This document shows, piece after piece, positions 16,088 to 25,325 of a DNA stretch of 64,000 nucleotides (the first letter of the stretch is position 1; the number at the start of each line of letters is the position of its first letter). Position numbers and translations under genes: made by a program. The notes below the pieces were generated by a model. The model was not told the origin of the DNA. It searched no databases and saw only the letters and a list, made by a program, of their open reading frames with translations. The stretch is from Canibacter zhoujuaniae. Its GTDB lineage: Bacteria > Actinomycetota > Actinomycetes > Actinomycetales > Microbacteriaceae. Location: the NCBI RefSeq assembly GCF_011752005.1, contig NZ_JAAIJZ010000002.1:269499-333498 (forward strand), in the 5' to 3' direction.

Positions 16088-18736
16088 ATGACAGATTTCA
16101 CCATTCCGGAAGACAGCGGCGCTCTTAATTTATGGGGTGAGCGCGTTGGCACTACTGCATCCGCGTCCGATAGCGGTTGGGAGCAGTTTTTAGGTAATGG
16201 CGAGAGCCTGACGGCAGGGCTTAATGAGCAGCAGCGGCGTGCGGTTGAGTCTCGCTCTCGAGCGCTTTTGGTTGTGGCCGGCGCAGGGTCCGGAAAAACA
16301 AAGGTGTTGACACACCGCATTGCACATTTAGTGCGACAGCATGATGCGTGGCCGAGCCAAATTCTTGCAATTACGTTCACCAACAAAGCGGCAGCTGAAA
16401 TGAAAGAACGGTTAGCTGCGCTACTTGGCAAAGAAGCTGAACGCATGTGGATCAGCACATTTCACTCAGCGTGCGTGCGCATTTTGCGAAAAGAAGCTGA
16501 ACGGTTTGGTTATAACTCAGGGTTCACCATCTATGACACAGGGGACACTCGTGCGTTGATGAAATCACTCATTAAGCAGCACGCTGCGGATGTGTTTGGG
16601 TTTAAGCCCGCCAGTGTGCTGAGTCGCATTTCAAAAGCCAAGTGTGAGCTACGTGATGCTTCTGATGTGGCGCGAGAAGCTGATATGAGCAACCCGCGTG
16701 AAGCTATGTTTGTGCAGCTTTTCACCGATTATGAAGCGAGCCTTAGGCGTGCTCGAGCAATGGACTTTGACGATCTGTTAGCGCAAACTGTGCATCTATT
16801 TCGCGCATTTCCTGACGTGGCGGCCCGCTATCAACGCCGATTCAGATGGATTTTGGTTGATGAGTATCAAGACACTAACCGTGCACAGTATGCGCTAATC
16901 AGTGAGCTGACAAAACCAATTAGAAGAGAAAATCAGGATCATTTACAGCCGCCGGTTAGAGTGGCTGAGCTGAACGAACTTGGTGAAATTCCCTCTGCTG
17001 CCCTGACCGTTGTGGGCGATTCAGACCAGTCAATATACTCCTTCCGCGGTGCTGACATTCGCAATATCCAAGACTTTGAGCAAGACTTTCCTGACGCCGA
17101 GGTGGTGGTGCTAGAGCAAAACTACCGCTCAACGCAGAATATTTTGTCAGCCGCAAACGCTGTAATCTCACACAACTTCGATAGACAAGACAAGAAGCTC
17201 TGGTCTGATCTGGGTGACGGTGAGAAAATTCAAGGTTTTGCGGGATACTCACCGCGAGATGAGGCAAGATTTGTTTCCGATGAAATCGAGACACTGGCAA
17301 ATCGAGGCCGTGCATACGGTGATCTTGCAATCTTGTATCGCACCAACACCCAATCGCGTGTGCTCGAAGAGGCTTTGGTGCGTTCTGCAATCCCATATCG
17401 TGTGTTTGGGGGGACGAAGTTTTACGACCGTTCCGAGGTTAAGGATGTGCTGGCTTACCTGCACTGCGTCGTGAATCCGTACGACCCAATTGCCTGGTCT
17501 CGAATGCTTTCAAGCCCCAAGCGGGGTGTCGGGCCGGCAGCTGAGGCGGCCATCGCAATGTTTCAAGAGCAAAACGACATCAGCTTCCACGAGGCAATGC
17601 TTAGAGCAGCTGAGATTCCGGGGATCACCGGTCAAAAGTTGAAAACCGTGCGGGCGCTTGGCGAAATGTTTGCCGCCGCTAGTGAGATGGCTTTCGGAAA
17701 CGCAGAAAAAGAATTGCAACCAAAAGGTGCGGGCGCCATCGTTGAGTACTTGATGAAAGAAACCCAATACGTTGAAAAGCTGAAAGCAAAACCTGACCCG
17801 CAGGAGCATGCACGCGCCGAAAACGTGGAAGAGTTTATGCTGCACGCCAATGAGTTCGATGCAGAAAACACCGAGGCAACCCTGATTGATTTTCTGACAG
17901 AGGTTGCGCTTGTGTCAGACGGCGGGCAGAGCGAAGACGGTTCTGGTGAAGTTTCGTTGATGACACTGCACTCGGCCAAAGGGCTCGAGTTTCCGACAGT
18001 GTTTTTTGTTGGTTTCGAGGAGGGGCTGCTGCCGCACGCAACAAGTGTTGAAGAGCCCGGCGGAATCAGTGAGGAGCGGCGTCTTACATACGTTGGTATC
18101 ACGCGGGCAAAAGAGCAGCTTTACATTACCCTGGCTGCAACCAGGGACACCTACACAGGTGAAACGCACCCAACAGCTGAATCTCGTTTCCTGAATGATA
18201 TTCCCGAAGATCTGATAGTTTGGCGTCAACATATTGATGAAGTCTCAGGTGCGACCGGATTTCGCGGCGGGTGGTCGAGCGCGGTGGCGACTAGCAGCGG
18301 CGAGGGCTGGGGTGGATCCGAAAATTCAAACTACGGTTGGGGTTCTGGTAGATCCTCCGAAAATGTTTGGAGCGGTGACGCAGACAGCTCGCTCGGGTAT
18401 TCTAGACGCCTCTCACAAAAATCTGCGGGTCAGCGACGAGGTCGTGTGCGCGGCGATAATAGCGCAACAGCTAAGTGGGAAGAGCGCAAGCGAGAAGCGC
18501 GACAGGGGCTGTCTAAGGGGCAGGGCTTCACAAATATCATCGACCCGAGTAAAGCCGCAGCAGCCGGGGTCAATCTAGCCGTCGGCGATAGCGTTGAGCA
18601 CGATATGTACGGTGTCGGCGAGGTCTTTAAACTTGCGGGAACCGGTGCAAAGCAGGTGGCCTTCGTGCGCTTCCCAGAAGTCGGTGAAAAGAAACTGCTC
18701 GTGTCGCTCGCTCCGATGCGCAAACTCGACCAGTAA
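16088..18736 (+). CDS. pcrA: ATP-dependent DNA helicase PcrA/UvrD
   Basis: A superfamily 1 3'-5' helicase for repair and replication-fork maintenance. Walker A AGAGSGKT is at 64-71, the Walker B/motif II region DEYQDTN is at about 258, followed by GDSDQSIYSFRGA (motif III region), QNYRS (motif IV) and VALMTLHSAKGLE-type motif V/VI sequences with TYVGITRAKEQL. The chain is long, at 882 residues. Residues about 723-790 are an unusual Trp/Gly/Ser-rich segment, followed by a basic stretch and a C-terminal Tudor-like PcrA domain (VGDSVEHDMYGVGEV), the region that contacts RNA polymerase in homologues. The start appears leaderless. Confidence 0.95.
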   Translation: MTDFTIPEDSGALNLWGERVGTTASASDSGWEQFLGNGESLTAGLNEQQRRAVESRSRALLVVAGAGSGKTKVLTHRIAHLVRQHDAWPSQILAITFTNKAAAEMKERLAALLGKEAERMWISTFHSACVRILRKEAERFGYNSGFTIYDTGDTRALMKSLIKQHAADVFGFKPASVLSRISKAKCELRDASDVAREADMSNPREAMFVQLFTDYEASLRRARAMDFDDLLAQTVHLFRAFPDVAARYQRRFRWILVDEYQDTNRAQYALISELTKPIRRENQDHLQPPVRVAELNELGEIPSAALTVVGDSDQSIYSFRGADIRNIQDFEQDFPDAEVVVLEQNYRSTQNILSAANAVISHNFDRQDKKLWSDLGDGEKIQGFAGYSPRDEARFVSDEIETLANRGRAYGDLAILYRTNTQSRVLEEALVRSAIPYRVFGGTKFYDRSEVKDVLAYLHCVVNPYDPIAWSRMLSSPKRGVGPAAEAAIAMFQEQNDISFHEAMLRAAEIPGITGQKLKTVRALGEMFAAASEMAFGNAEKELQPKGAGAIVEYLMKETQYVEKLKAKPDPQEHARAENVEEFMLHANEFDAENTEATLIDFLTEVALVSDGGQSEDGSGEVSLMTLHSAKGLEFPTVFFVGFEEGLLPHATSVEEPGGISEERRLTYVGITRAKEQLYITLAATRDTYTGETHPTAESRFLNDIPEDLIVWRQHIDEVSGATGFRGGWSSAVATSSGEGWGGSENSNYGWGSGRSSENVWSGDADSSLGYSRRLSQKSAGQRRGRVRGDNSATAKWEERKREARQGLSKGQGFTNIIDPSKAAAAGVNLAVGDSVEHDMYGVGEVFKLAGTGAKQVAFVRFPEVGEKKLLVSLAPMRKLDQ

Positions 18737-18899
18737 AGCTCGCCTTAGAGAGGCTTAAACCTCTAATAGTTTTCACAGATAAAAGCCGTTACAACGGCAG
18801 AAATTCAAGTCTTCGCCGGTGTAAACTGGGAGGGCAAGAAACCTCAAACCATTGCCAGTGCGGGCAATTGTCTGCGCGGCAAAAATTGATTGGAATAGC

Positions 18900-20069
18900 G
18901 TGGATCTATACGAATACCAAGCACGAGACTTGTTCGAGTCCTATGATGTGCCAGTGCTTGCCGGAATTATCGCAGACACTCCAGACGAGGCGCGTCAAGC
19001 CGCTGAACGGCTCGGCGGCGGAGTGGTCGTCGTGAAAGCTCAGGTGAAAACGGGCGGCCGAGGTAAGGCTGGCGGCGTCAAAGTTGCGAAGAATCCAGAC
19101 GAAGCACACGCCGCGGCAGAAGCGATCCTCGGGCTCGACATTAAGGGTCATGAGGTAAAGCGCGTGATGGTTGCCGAAGGTGCGCGCATCGCGCAGGAGT
19201 TCTACTTCTCAGTGCTGCTTGACCGCGCTAACCGATCACTGCTATCCCTCTGCTCTGTTGAGGGCGGCATGGAGATTGAGCAGCTTGCGGTAGAGAAGCC
19301 AGAAGCACTCGCGCGTGTTGAGATTGATCCAATCAAAGGCATCGACGCCGAAAAGGCGCTCGAAATTGCGAAAGCCGCGAACTTCCCAGAGGAGCTGCAG
19401 CAGAAGGTTGCAGACGTTTTCGTGAAGCTCTACAAGGTTTATGAGTCAGAAGACGCAACACTCGTCGAGGTGAACCCGCTTGTTCTAACAGAAGAGGGCA
19501 ACATTATTGCGCTTGACGGCAAAGTTTCGCTTGATGCGAACGCAGAGTTCCGTCAGGCGGGGCACGCGGCGCTCGAAGACAAGGCCGCCACCGATCCGCT
19601 CGAAGCCAAGGCTAAAGAGCACGACCTCAACTATGTGAAACTTGACGGTGAAGTCGGCATCATTGGTAACGGTGCGGGTCTTGTGATGTCAACCCTTGAC
19701 GTGGTTGCTTACGCTGGTGAAAATCACGGTGGCGTGAAGCCAGCAAACTTCCTCGACATCGGTGGCGGTGCATCAGCTGAGGTTATGGCTCAGGGGCTCG
19801 ATATCATCCTTGGTGACCCGCAGGTGAAGAGCGTGTTTGTAAACGTTTTTGGTGGCATCACCGCATGTGATGCTGTGGCAAACGGTATCGTTGGTGCGCT
19901 TGAAAAACTCGGTGATAAGGCAAACAAACCACTCGTTGTGCGCCTGGACGGCAACAATGTTGAAGAGGGGCGCCGTATCCTCAACGAAGCAAACCACCCA
20001 CTTGTGATCCAGATGCCAACTATGGACGAGGGCGCCGACAAGGCAGCTGAGCTCGCGAACGCCCGCTAA
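18900..20069 (+). CDS. sucC: Succinyl-CoA synthetase, beta subunit (ADP-forming)
   Basis: With SucD, interconverts succinyl-CoA and succinate with substrate-level ATP formation in the TCA cycle. The 389-residue protein has the ATP-grasp domain (KAQVKTGGRGKAGGVKVA; EVNPLVLT) and the C-terminal ligase domain (FLDIGGGA, VFGGITACDAVA). GTG 18900 gives the normal start VDLYEYQARDLFE and a family-standard length; upstream in-frame codons add non-conserved residues. sucD follows after 23 bp. A 163-bp spacer separates it from the helicase gene. Confidence 0.97.
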   Translation: MDLYEYQARDLFESYDVPVLAGIIADTPDEARQAAERLGGGVVVVKAQVKTGGRGKAGGVKVAKNPDEAHAAAEAILGLDIKGHEVKRVMVAEGARIAQEFYFSVLLDRANRSLLSLCSVEGGMEIEQLAVEKPEALARVEIDPIKGIDAEKALEIAKAANFPEELQQKVADVFVKLYKVYESEDATLVEVNPLVLTEEGNIIALDGKVSLDANAEFRQAGHAALEDKAATDPLEAKAKEHDLNYVKLDGEVGIIGNGAGLVMSTLDVVAYAGENHGGVKPANFLDIGGGASAEVMAQGLDIILGDPQVKSVFVNVFGGITACDAVANGIVGALEKLGDKANKPLVVRLDGNNVEEGRRILNEANHPLVIQMPTMDEGADKAAELANAR

Positions 20070-20092
20070 GAGATTTTTGGAGATTTAAGAAA

Positions 20093-20995
20093 ATGGCTAT
20101 CTTCCTAACTAAGGATTCAAAGATCATCGTGCAGGGTATCACCGGCGGTGAGGGAACCAAACACACTGCGCGTATGCTTGCGGCTGGCAGCAAAATTGTT
20201 GGCGGTGTCAACGCCCGTAAAGCCGGAACCACTGTGTCACACGTAAACGCAGCCGGTGAGACAGTTGAGCTGCCTGTTTTCGCAACGGTTGCAGAAGCGA
20301 TGGAACAGACCGGCGCAGACGTGTCAGTCGCTTTTGTGCCACCTGCTTTCACCAAAGACGCTGCAATTGAGGCTATTGACGCAGGGATCGGCCTGCTGGT
20401 GATTATCACCGAGGGTGTGCCGGTAAAAGATACTGCACAACTGTGGGCTCATGCCAAAGCGACGGGCAACAAAACTCGTATCATCGGCCCAAACTGCCCG
20501 GGAATTATTACCCCTGAGGAGGCTCTCGCAGGCATCACACCGGCAAACATTACCGGGAAAGGCCCGATCGGTCTTGTGTCAAAGTCAGGCACTCTGACCT
20601 ATCAGATGATGTACGAACTGCGCGAGATTGGTATCTCAACCGCCATCGGTATCGGCGGAGACCCAATTATTGGCACAACCCATATTGACGCACTTGCTGC
20701 GTTTGAAGCCGACCCAGAGACCAAAGCCATCGTGATGATCGGCGAAATTGGTGGCGACGCAGAAGAGCGCGCAGCTGAGTTCATTAAAGAGAATGTAACT
20801 AAGCCGGTGGTTGGTTATGTTGCAGGCTTTACCGCACCCGAAGGTAAGACTATGGGGCACGCCGGTGCGATCGTGTCAGGCTCTGCCGGCACAGCGCAGG
20901 CAAAGAAAGAAGCTCTCGAAGCAGCTGGGGTAAAGGTCGGTAAAACACCAACCGAAACCGCGAACCTCATGAAAGAGATCTTCGCGTCACTCTAA
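20093..20995 (+). CDS. sucD: Succinyl-CoA synthetase, alpha subunit
   Basis: The 300-residue CoA-binding and catalytic subunit. The N-terminal Rossmann CoA-binding domain starts IVQGITGGEGTKHT, and the phospho-histidine is His256 in the motif GHAGAIVSG. GPNCPGIITP and SKSGTLTYQM are also intact. It has the good ribosome site TTTTGGAG upstream and is in an operon with sucC. A strong terminator follows at 21043-21076. Confidence 0.98.
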   Translation: MAIFLTKDSKIIVQGITGGEGTKHTARMLAAGSKIVGGVNARKAGTTVSHVNAAGETVELPVFATVAEAMEQTGADVSVAFVPPAFTKDAAIEAIDAGIGLLVIITEGVPVKDTAQLWAHAKATGNKTRIIGPNCPGIITPEEALAGITPANITGKGPIGLVSKSGTLTYQMMYELREIGISTAIGIGGDPIIGTTHIDALAAFEADPETKAIVMIGEIGGDAEERAAEFIKENVTKPVVGYVAGFTAPEGKTMGHAGAIVSGSAGTAQAKKEALEAAGVKVGKTPTETANLMKEIFASL

Positions 20996-21042
20996 GCACA
21001 TATAGGATCGGGGCGCCACCTGAGTGACCAGCTCCGATTATG

Positions 21043-21076
21043 AAATGGCGGTTCGGAAACACCCGAACCGCCATTT
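21043..21076 (+). terminator. Terminator after sucCD
   Basis: AAATGGCGGTTCGG (21043-21056) pairs perfectly with CCGAACCGCCATTT (21063-21076), 14 bp around AAACAC, with a short T run at the 3' side. Confidence 0.9.
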
Positions 21077-21144
21077 TCGCGTTTCAAACACGTTCTAACT
21101 TAGCCCTGCTTTGCTGGGTGCCCAGCGGTGCGGGGTAATAAAAA

Positions 21145-21173
21145 GAGCGGGACTCTTAAAAAGAACCCCGCTC
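21145..21173 (-). terminator. Terminator after icd (minus strand)
   Basis: On the minus strand GAGCGGG (from 21173) pairs with CCCGCTC (ending 21145) around a 15-base loop and is followed by CTTTTTATT-like T-rich sequence. It lies 27 bp beyond the icd stop codon. Confidence 0.8.
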
Positions 21174-21199
21174 CCTTTAAGGACCTAGCCGCTGTGGTT

Positions 21200-23386
21200 T
21201 TAGATCGAATCGATGATCTTGTTGAACGTGGCGCTTGGGCGCATTACCGCATCAGTTTTAGCGGCGTCTACCCTGTAGTATCCGCCGAGGTCAGCGGCCT
21301 CACCCTGCGCCTGAAGCAACTCAGTCTCAATAGTCTCTGAGTCAGCAACCAGTTGCTCAGCAACAGGAGCCAGTTTTGCGGCAAGCTCAGCGTCGTTAGA
21401 CTCTGCTGCAGCCTCAGCCCAGAAGCGAGTCAGCCAGAAGTGGCTGCCACGGTTGTCGAGCTCACCAGCCTTACGTGAAGGTGATTTATTTTCATTCAGG
21501 AAGCGTGCGGTTGCTGTTTCAAGTGCGTCCGCTAAAGAGTCTGCGCCAGCGTGTCGCAAAGACTCTGCTAACGCCATAAACTCACCGAGTGAATCCCAAC
21601 GCAGGTGGTTCTCGGTCACAACCTGTTCAACATGCTTCGGAGCTGATCCTCCCGCACCCGTCTCGAAGAGACCACCGCCGGCAAGCAGCGGCACCACCGA
21701 AAGCATTTTTGCGCTGGTGCCGAGCTCCAGAATTGGGAAAAGGTCGGTGTTGTAGTCACGCAGCACGTTACCGGTCACACTGATGGTGTCTTCGCCGCGA
21801 CGAATGCGCTCGACAGAGAGAGCGGTAGCAGCCGCGGGCGCAAGAATTTGAATATCGAGACCGTCGGTGTCGTGATCTGCGAGGTAAACCTCTACCTTTT
21901 TAATGAGTTCCGCATCGTGTGCACGGCTGCTGTCGAGCCAGAACACTGCGGGGGTCAAAGACGCACGAGCACGGGTGACAGCGAGTTTTACCCAGTCACG
22001 CACCGCATCATCTTTGGTCTGGCAGGCGCGCCAGATGTCACCGGCTGCCACCTCGTGCGACAGCACAACCTCGCCTGCTTGGTTCACAACTTCCACAACA
22101 CCGGCAGATTCAAGCTTGAAGGTTTTGTCGTGTGAGCCGTATTCTTCCGCTTTCTTGGCCATCAAACCAACGTTTGGCACAGTGCCCATGGTGCGCGGAT
22201 CGTAGGCCCCGTGCTTGCGGCAGTCATCGATAACCACCTGGTAAATCGAAGCATATGAAGAATCTGGAATAACCGCGAGAGTGTCCTGCTGCGCGCCTGC
22301 TGCATTCCACATCTGACCGGAGGAGCGGATCATGGCAGGCATCGAAGCATCAACAATAACGTCACTCGGAACGTGCAGGTTTGTAATGCCTTTATCACTG
22401 TTTACCATTGCAAGAGCTGGGCCGTTTGCGAGATCGGAATCGATTGCGGCGCGAATCTCGGCCTCGTTCTCCCAGCCCTGGATGCCGGTGAGCACCGCAC
22501 CCAGACCGTTTTCACCATTCAGACCTGCGGCGATTAGCTCAGCACCAAATTTTTTGAAGGTCTCAGCGAAGTAGGCGCGCACAACATGCCCAAAGATAAT
22601 CGGGTCAGAAACCTTCATCATTGTTGCCTTCAGATGCACCGAAAACAGCACACCCTCTTCTTTAGCGCGTTTGATCTGCGCAGCAAGGAAGTCATCAAGT
22701 CGTGCCACGCTCATAAACGTTGCGTCCAAGATCTCGCCGGAAAGCACCTTCAGGCTCTCGCGCAAAACAGTTTCTGTGCCGTCAGCTGCACGGTGGCGAA
22801 TAACAAGCTCGTCAGCAGCATCGAAGGTAACCGACTTCTCGTTGCTCGCAAAGTCGTCAGCGCCCATTGTCGCAACATTCGTCTTTGACTCGGCCGACCA
22901 CTCACCCATAGTGTGCGGATGCGCCTTAGCGTATTCCTTCACTGCTTTAGGTGCGCGTCGGTCGCTGTTGCCCTCACGCAAAACCGGGTTTACAGCAGAG
23001 CCCTTCACCGCGTCATAGCGGGCGCGCACATCTTTATCAGCATCGCTTTCTATCTCATCTGGATAGTCAGGCAGCTCAAAACCTTTTTCCTGCAGCTCAG
23101 CAATTGCTGCTTTGAGCTGCGGCACAGAGGCAGATATGTTGGGCAGTTTAATGATGTTAGCTTCCGCAGTTTTTGCCAGGTCACCAAGCTCTGCGAGAGC
23201 GTCGGGCACCTGCTGTGCTGCCGGGAGCAGATCATTGAAAGCGGCGAGGATGCGGCCGGCGAGCGAAATGTCGCGGGTGGCTACTTCTACGTCCGCAGTT
23301 TTTGCGAACGCCTGCACAATCGGCAGAAATGAGTGTGTTGCCAGCATCGGCGCTTCGTCGGTATAGGTGTAGATGATACGTGCCAC
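21200..23386 (-). CDS. icd: Isocitrate dehydrogenase (NADP), monomeric type
   Basis: Oxidatively decarboxylates isocitrate to 2-oxoglutarate, making NADPH. The 728-residue length and sequence are those of the monomeric IDH family: IIYTYTDEAPMLATHSFLPIV start, NSDRRAPKAVKEYAKAHPH, and ETGAGGSAPKHVEQ near the substrate site. GTG start with AAGGAG 6 bases upstream. It is transcribed toward sucD and ends in its own terminator. It supplies 2-oxoglutarate for Kgd, encoded about 10 kb away. Confidence 0.97.
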   Translation of the reverse strand: MARIIYTYTDEAPMLATHSFLPIVQAFAKTADVEVATRDISLAGRILAAFNDLLPAAQQVPDALAELGDLAKTAEANIIKLPNISASVPQLKAAIAELQEKGFELPDYPDEIESDADKDVRARYDAVKGSAVNPVLREGNSDRRAPKAVKEYAKAHPHTMGEWSAESKTNVATMGADDFASNEKSVTFDAADELVIRHRAADGTETVLRESLKVLSGEILDATFMSVARLDDFLAAQIKRAKEEGVLFSVHLKATMMKVSDPIIFGHVVRAYFAETFKKFGAELIAAGLNGENGLGAVLTGIQGWENEAEIRAAIDSDLANGPALAMVNSDKGITNLHVPSDVIVDASMPAMIRSSGQMWNAAGAQQDTLAVIPDSSYASIYQVVIDDCRKHGAYDPRTMGTVPNVGLMAKKAEEYGSHDKTFKLESAGVVEVVNQAGEVVLSHEVAAGDIWRACQTKDDAVRDWVKLAVTRARASLTPAVFWLDSSRAHDAELIKKVEVYLADHDTDGLDIQILAPAAATALSVERIRRGEDTISVTGNVLRDYNTDLFPILELGTSAKMLSVVPLLAGGGLFETGAGGSAPKHVEQVVTENHLRWDSLGEFMALAESLRHAGADSLADALETATARFLNENKSPSRKAGELDNRGSHFWLTRFWAEAAAESNDAELAAKLAPVAEQLVADSETIETELLQAQGEAADLGGYYRVDAAKTDAVMRPSATFNKIIDSI

Positions 23387-23510
23387 AGAAAGCTCCTTAA
23401 GTTAAGCCTGCAAGCCGGCGCTGATGCGCAAACTAGTTTGACATCAAGATTTTACCGCGAATTCCTTAGCAGCTGCCGCACGCCCGATCCACATTCCAGT
23501 GCTGGCCCGG

Positions 23511-23516
23511 TAAACT
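23511..23516 (+). promoter_or_regulatory. -10 box of a candidate leaderless promoter (perM)
   Basis: TAAACT ends 7 bases before ATG 23524. No ribosome-binding sequence is present between them, so the mRNA probably begins at the start codon. Confidence 0.6.
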
Positions 23517-23523
23517 GCGTTTA

Positions 23524-25086
23524 ATGAAGTACTTATTAGCCGCAATCGCAGCAGCTGTTGAAGCGCTCGCAGTAGCTCTGTCAGGGCTTGCGGTGATTGC
23601 GGTGCCGGCCACACTGTTGTGGATTATCACTTACAAGCTCGCAGCGGGTGCTGAGGTTGTAGCAGCACTGGTCTCTGGCGCCTGGTTGTGGGGGCACGGT
23701 GCACCGCTGCAGTTTGATTTCACCGCCCAACAGATAGTTGATATCGGTGCCGGGCAAGAGGCGGTACGTTTCCCCCTCTCCCTGCCGCTGCTCGGCATCG
23801 CCTGCCTCACTGTTGCTGGGGGAGTGCGGGCAGGTCGCCGTATACACGCGGCGGGTGGCGCGAACCCTGCGCAGCTCTTTATTTCGTGCGGATCGGCCGC
23901 AGCTGGTTTTCTTTTAATTTCAACTATTGCGGCATCTTTGGCGTCTTCCCTTTCGCCTCACTCGATGTGGATGCTCGCATTCAGGCCGTTATGGTTGTTT
24001 TTAGTGGCACTGTTTGGTGGTGTGTTGTGGTCTGCCCGTGAGATGCTGCCTGATCTCATAGAAGAAAAAATACTGCCCAAGTTTGGGGTGCAGCAGCAGG
24101 CAGCATTTTCGATATCGCAGGTGTTTGGTAACGCCGCAGTGATTTTTGCTGCTGTGGCGCTCGGCCTGGTTGCGCTCAGCGCGCTGCTGCTGTTCTTTAA
24201 TATCGCTATTAATTTCGTTGATTATGTGCGCTTAAGCCAAAGCCTGCACTTTGATCTAATGGGCGTCATTATTAGTTTTCTCGCGCAGCTGCTGTTTTTG
24301 CCAGTTGCGCTCATTTGGGCTCTTGCGTGGGTCTCTGGCGTCGGGTTCTCAATTGGCGAAGCAACCCTGTTTTCACCATTCCAGCTTGCCTCAGGGCCCC
24401 TGCCCGCGTTACCAATTTTTGCGTGGGTGCCAGCAGACTGGGGCAGCTTTGGCATTATCGCCCCGCTCATCGTAACTGTGGTTGCGCTGAGCATGACACT
24501 GCTTTTTAGGTCGCGTTTGAAAGGGCTGACCGCAGGGCAACGCCTGGCTACGGCGCTGTTGGTAGCTGCGCTCTCGTGGGTTTGCGGGTTTATCCTATTC
24601 GGAATCGCTCGAGGGTCTTTAGGCCCCGGAACTCTGGTTTACACAGGCAGCGATCCGGTTAGCGCTGCTAGCGCTATCGCGGTTGAAGTTTTAATCGGTG
24701 TAGCGTTTGGTGCTTGGGCATATCGCTCATCGCCGCTCACAAAGTTAACGGAAACTGGAACATTTTTCACAAGTTTTAGGCGCCGCTCACTGACAGAAAC
24801 AGATGAGGCGCAGACGCTGGAAACTGAGCCGCTTGACACAACAGATGTCGATTCGGGATTCGGTTTGCTTGCAGCACGAGCGCGGGAGGATTTCCTAGCA
24901 GAGCAGGATCGTGAATCTAAACGGGATGCGCCGGTCTCCAACGACACCGCGTCTGAGCGCTCAGATGACAGCGCCGAACTTGGGGAGTATGAGAGCCTCG
25001 ACGAAGTGGTCGGCCAAGAGCAGGAACAGTATGACACTGCAGAACTGCTGCGCAACTTTGAGTGGAACAAAAACGACCGCGCTTAA
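23524..25086 (+). CDS. perM: DUF6350 family membrane protein, PerM-like
   Basis: 520 residues with about ten hydrophobic segments between 5 and 415 and a long acidic, Ser/Glu-rich cytoplasmic C-terminal tail (about 425-510). It matches the actinobacterial DUF6350 family, whose mycobacterial member PerM (Rv0955) is linked to cell division and lies directly upstream of purN-purH. Here the same neighbours occur but are separated by thiBPQ and a glycosyltransferase. Assignment rests on membrane layout plus this gene order, so the family is likely but a cell-division role is inferred. Confidence 0.75.
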   Translation: MKYLLAAIAAAVEALAVALSGLAVIAVPATLLWIITYKLAAGAEVVAALVSGAWLWGHGAPLQFDFTAQQIVDIGAGQEAVRFPLSLPLLGIACLTVAGGVRAGRRIHAAGGANPAQLFISCGSAAAGFLLISTIAASLASSLSPHSMWMLAFRPLWLFLVALFGGVLWSAREMLPDLIEEKILPKFGVQQQAAFSISQVFGNAAVIFAAVALGLVALSALLLFFNIAINFVDYVRLSQSLHFDLMGVIISFLAQLLFLPVALIWALAWVSGVGFSIGEATLFSPFQLASGPLPALPIFAWVPADWGSFGIIAPLIVTVVALSMTLLFRSRLKGLTAGQRLATALLVAALSWVCGFILFGIARGSLGPGTLVYTGSDPVSAASAIAVEVLIGVAFGAWAYRSSPLTKLTETGTFFTSFRRRSLTETDEAQTLETEPLDTTDVDSGFGLLAARAREDFLAEQDRESKRDAPVSNDTASERSDDSAELGEYESLDEVVGQEQEQYDTAELLRNFEWNKNDRA

Positions 25087-25215
25087 CAAAGACCAAAGCC
25101 CGTAGGAGTGCTTAGAGCGCTTTGGTTAATTAAGGATCCGATAATTTTTGCACACTGTCTGAGAATGGATCAGCTCAGTGCGCATACAAGCATGGGAAGT
25201 GTGTTAACTTTGTAG

Positions 25216-25232
25216 TGCTTCAACTTGAAGCA
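25216..25232. promoter_or_regulatory. 17-bp palindrome before the TPP riboswitch
   Basis: TGCTTCAA (25216-25223), C, TTGAAGCA (25225-25232): a perfect inverted repeat with a one-base centre, directly upstream of the riboswitch core. It could be a repressor operator or an extra RNA hairpin at the 5' end of the leader. Confidence 0.5.
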
Positions 25233-25318
25233 GCACGGGAGCCTTAACTGGAGGGCTGAGAGAGAGCGCCTATTGCTCTGACCGTTAAACCTGATCTGGG
25301 TAATGCCAGCGTAGGAAG
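25233..25318 (+). promoter_or_regulatory. TPP riboswitch (THI box)
   Basis: The conserved TPP aptamer blocks are present: GGGAGCC with GGCTGAGA on the 5' side, then ACCTGATCTGGGTAATGCCA followed by GCGTAGG on the 3' side. The purine-rich ribosome site AGGAAGG (25313-25319) overlaps the 3' end of the aptamer and lies 6 bases before the TTG start. No terminator hairpin is present, so control is probably translational: bound thiamine pyrophosphate would hide the ribosome site. This supports thiamine as the substrate of the genes that follow. Confidence 0.95.
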
Positions 25319-25325
25319 GAATATT

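Noticed and set aside
18749..18764. Small hairpin AGAGG/CCTCT after the helicase gene as a terminator
   Set aside because: The stem is only 5 bp, with a weak T stretch; not strong enough to call.
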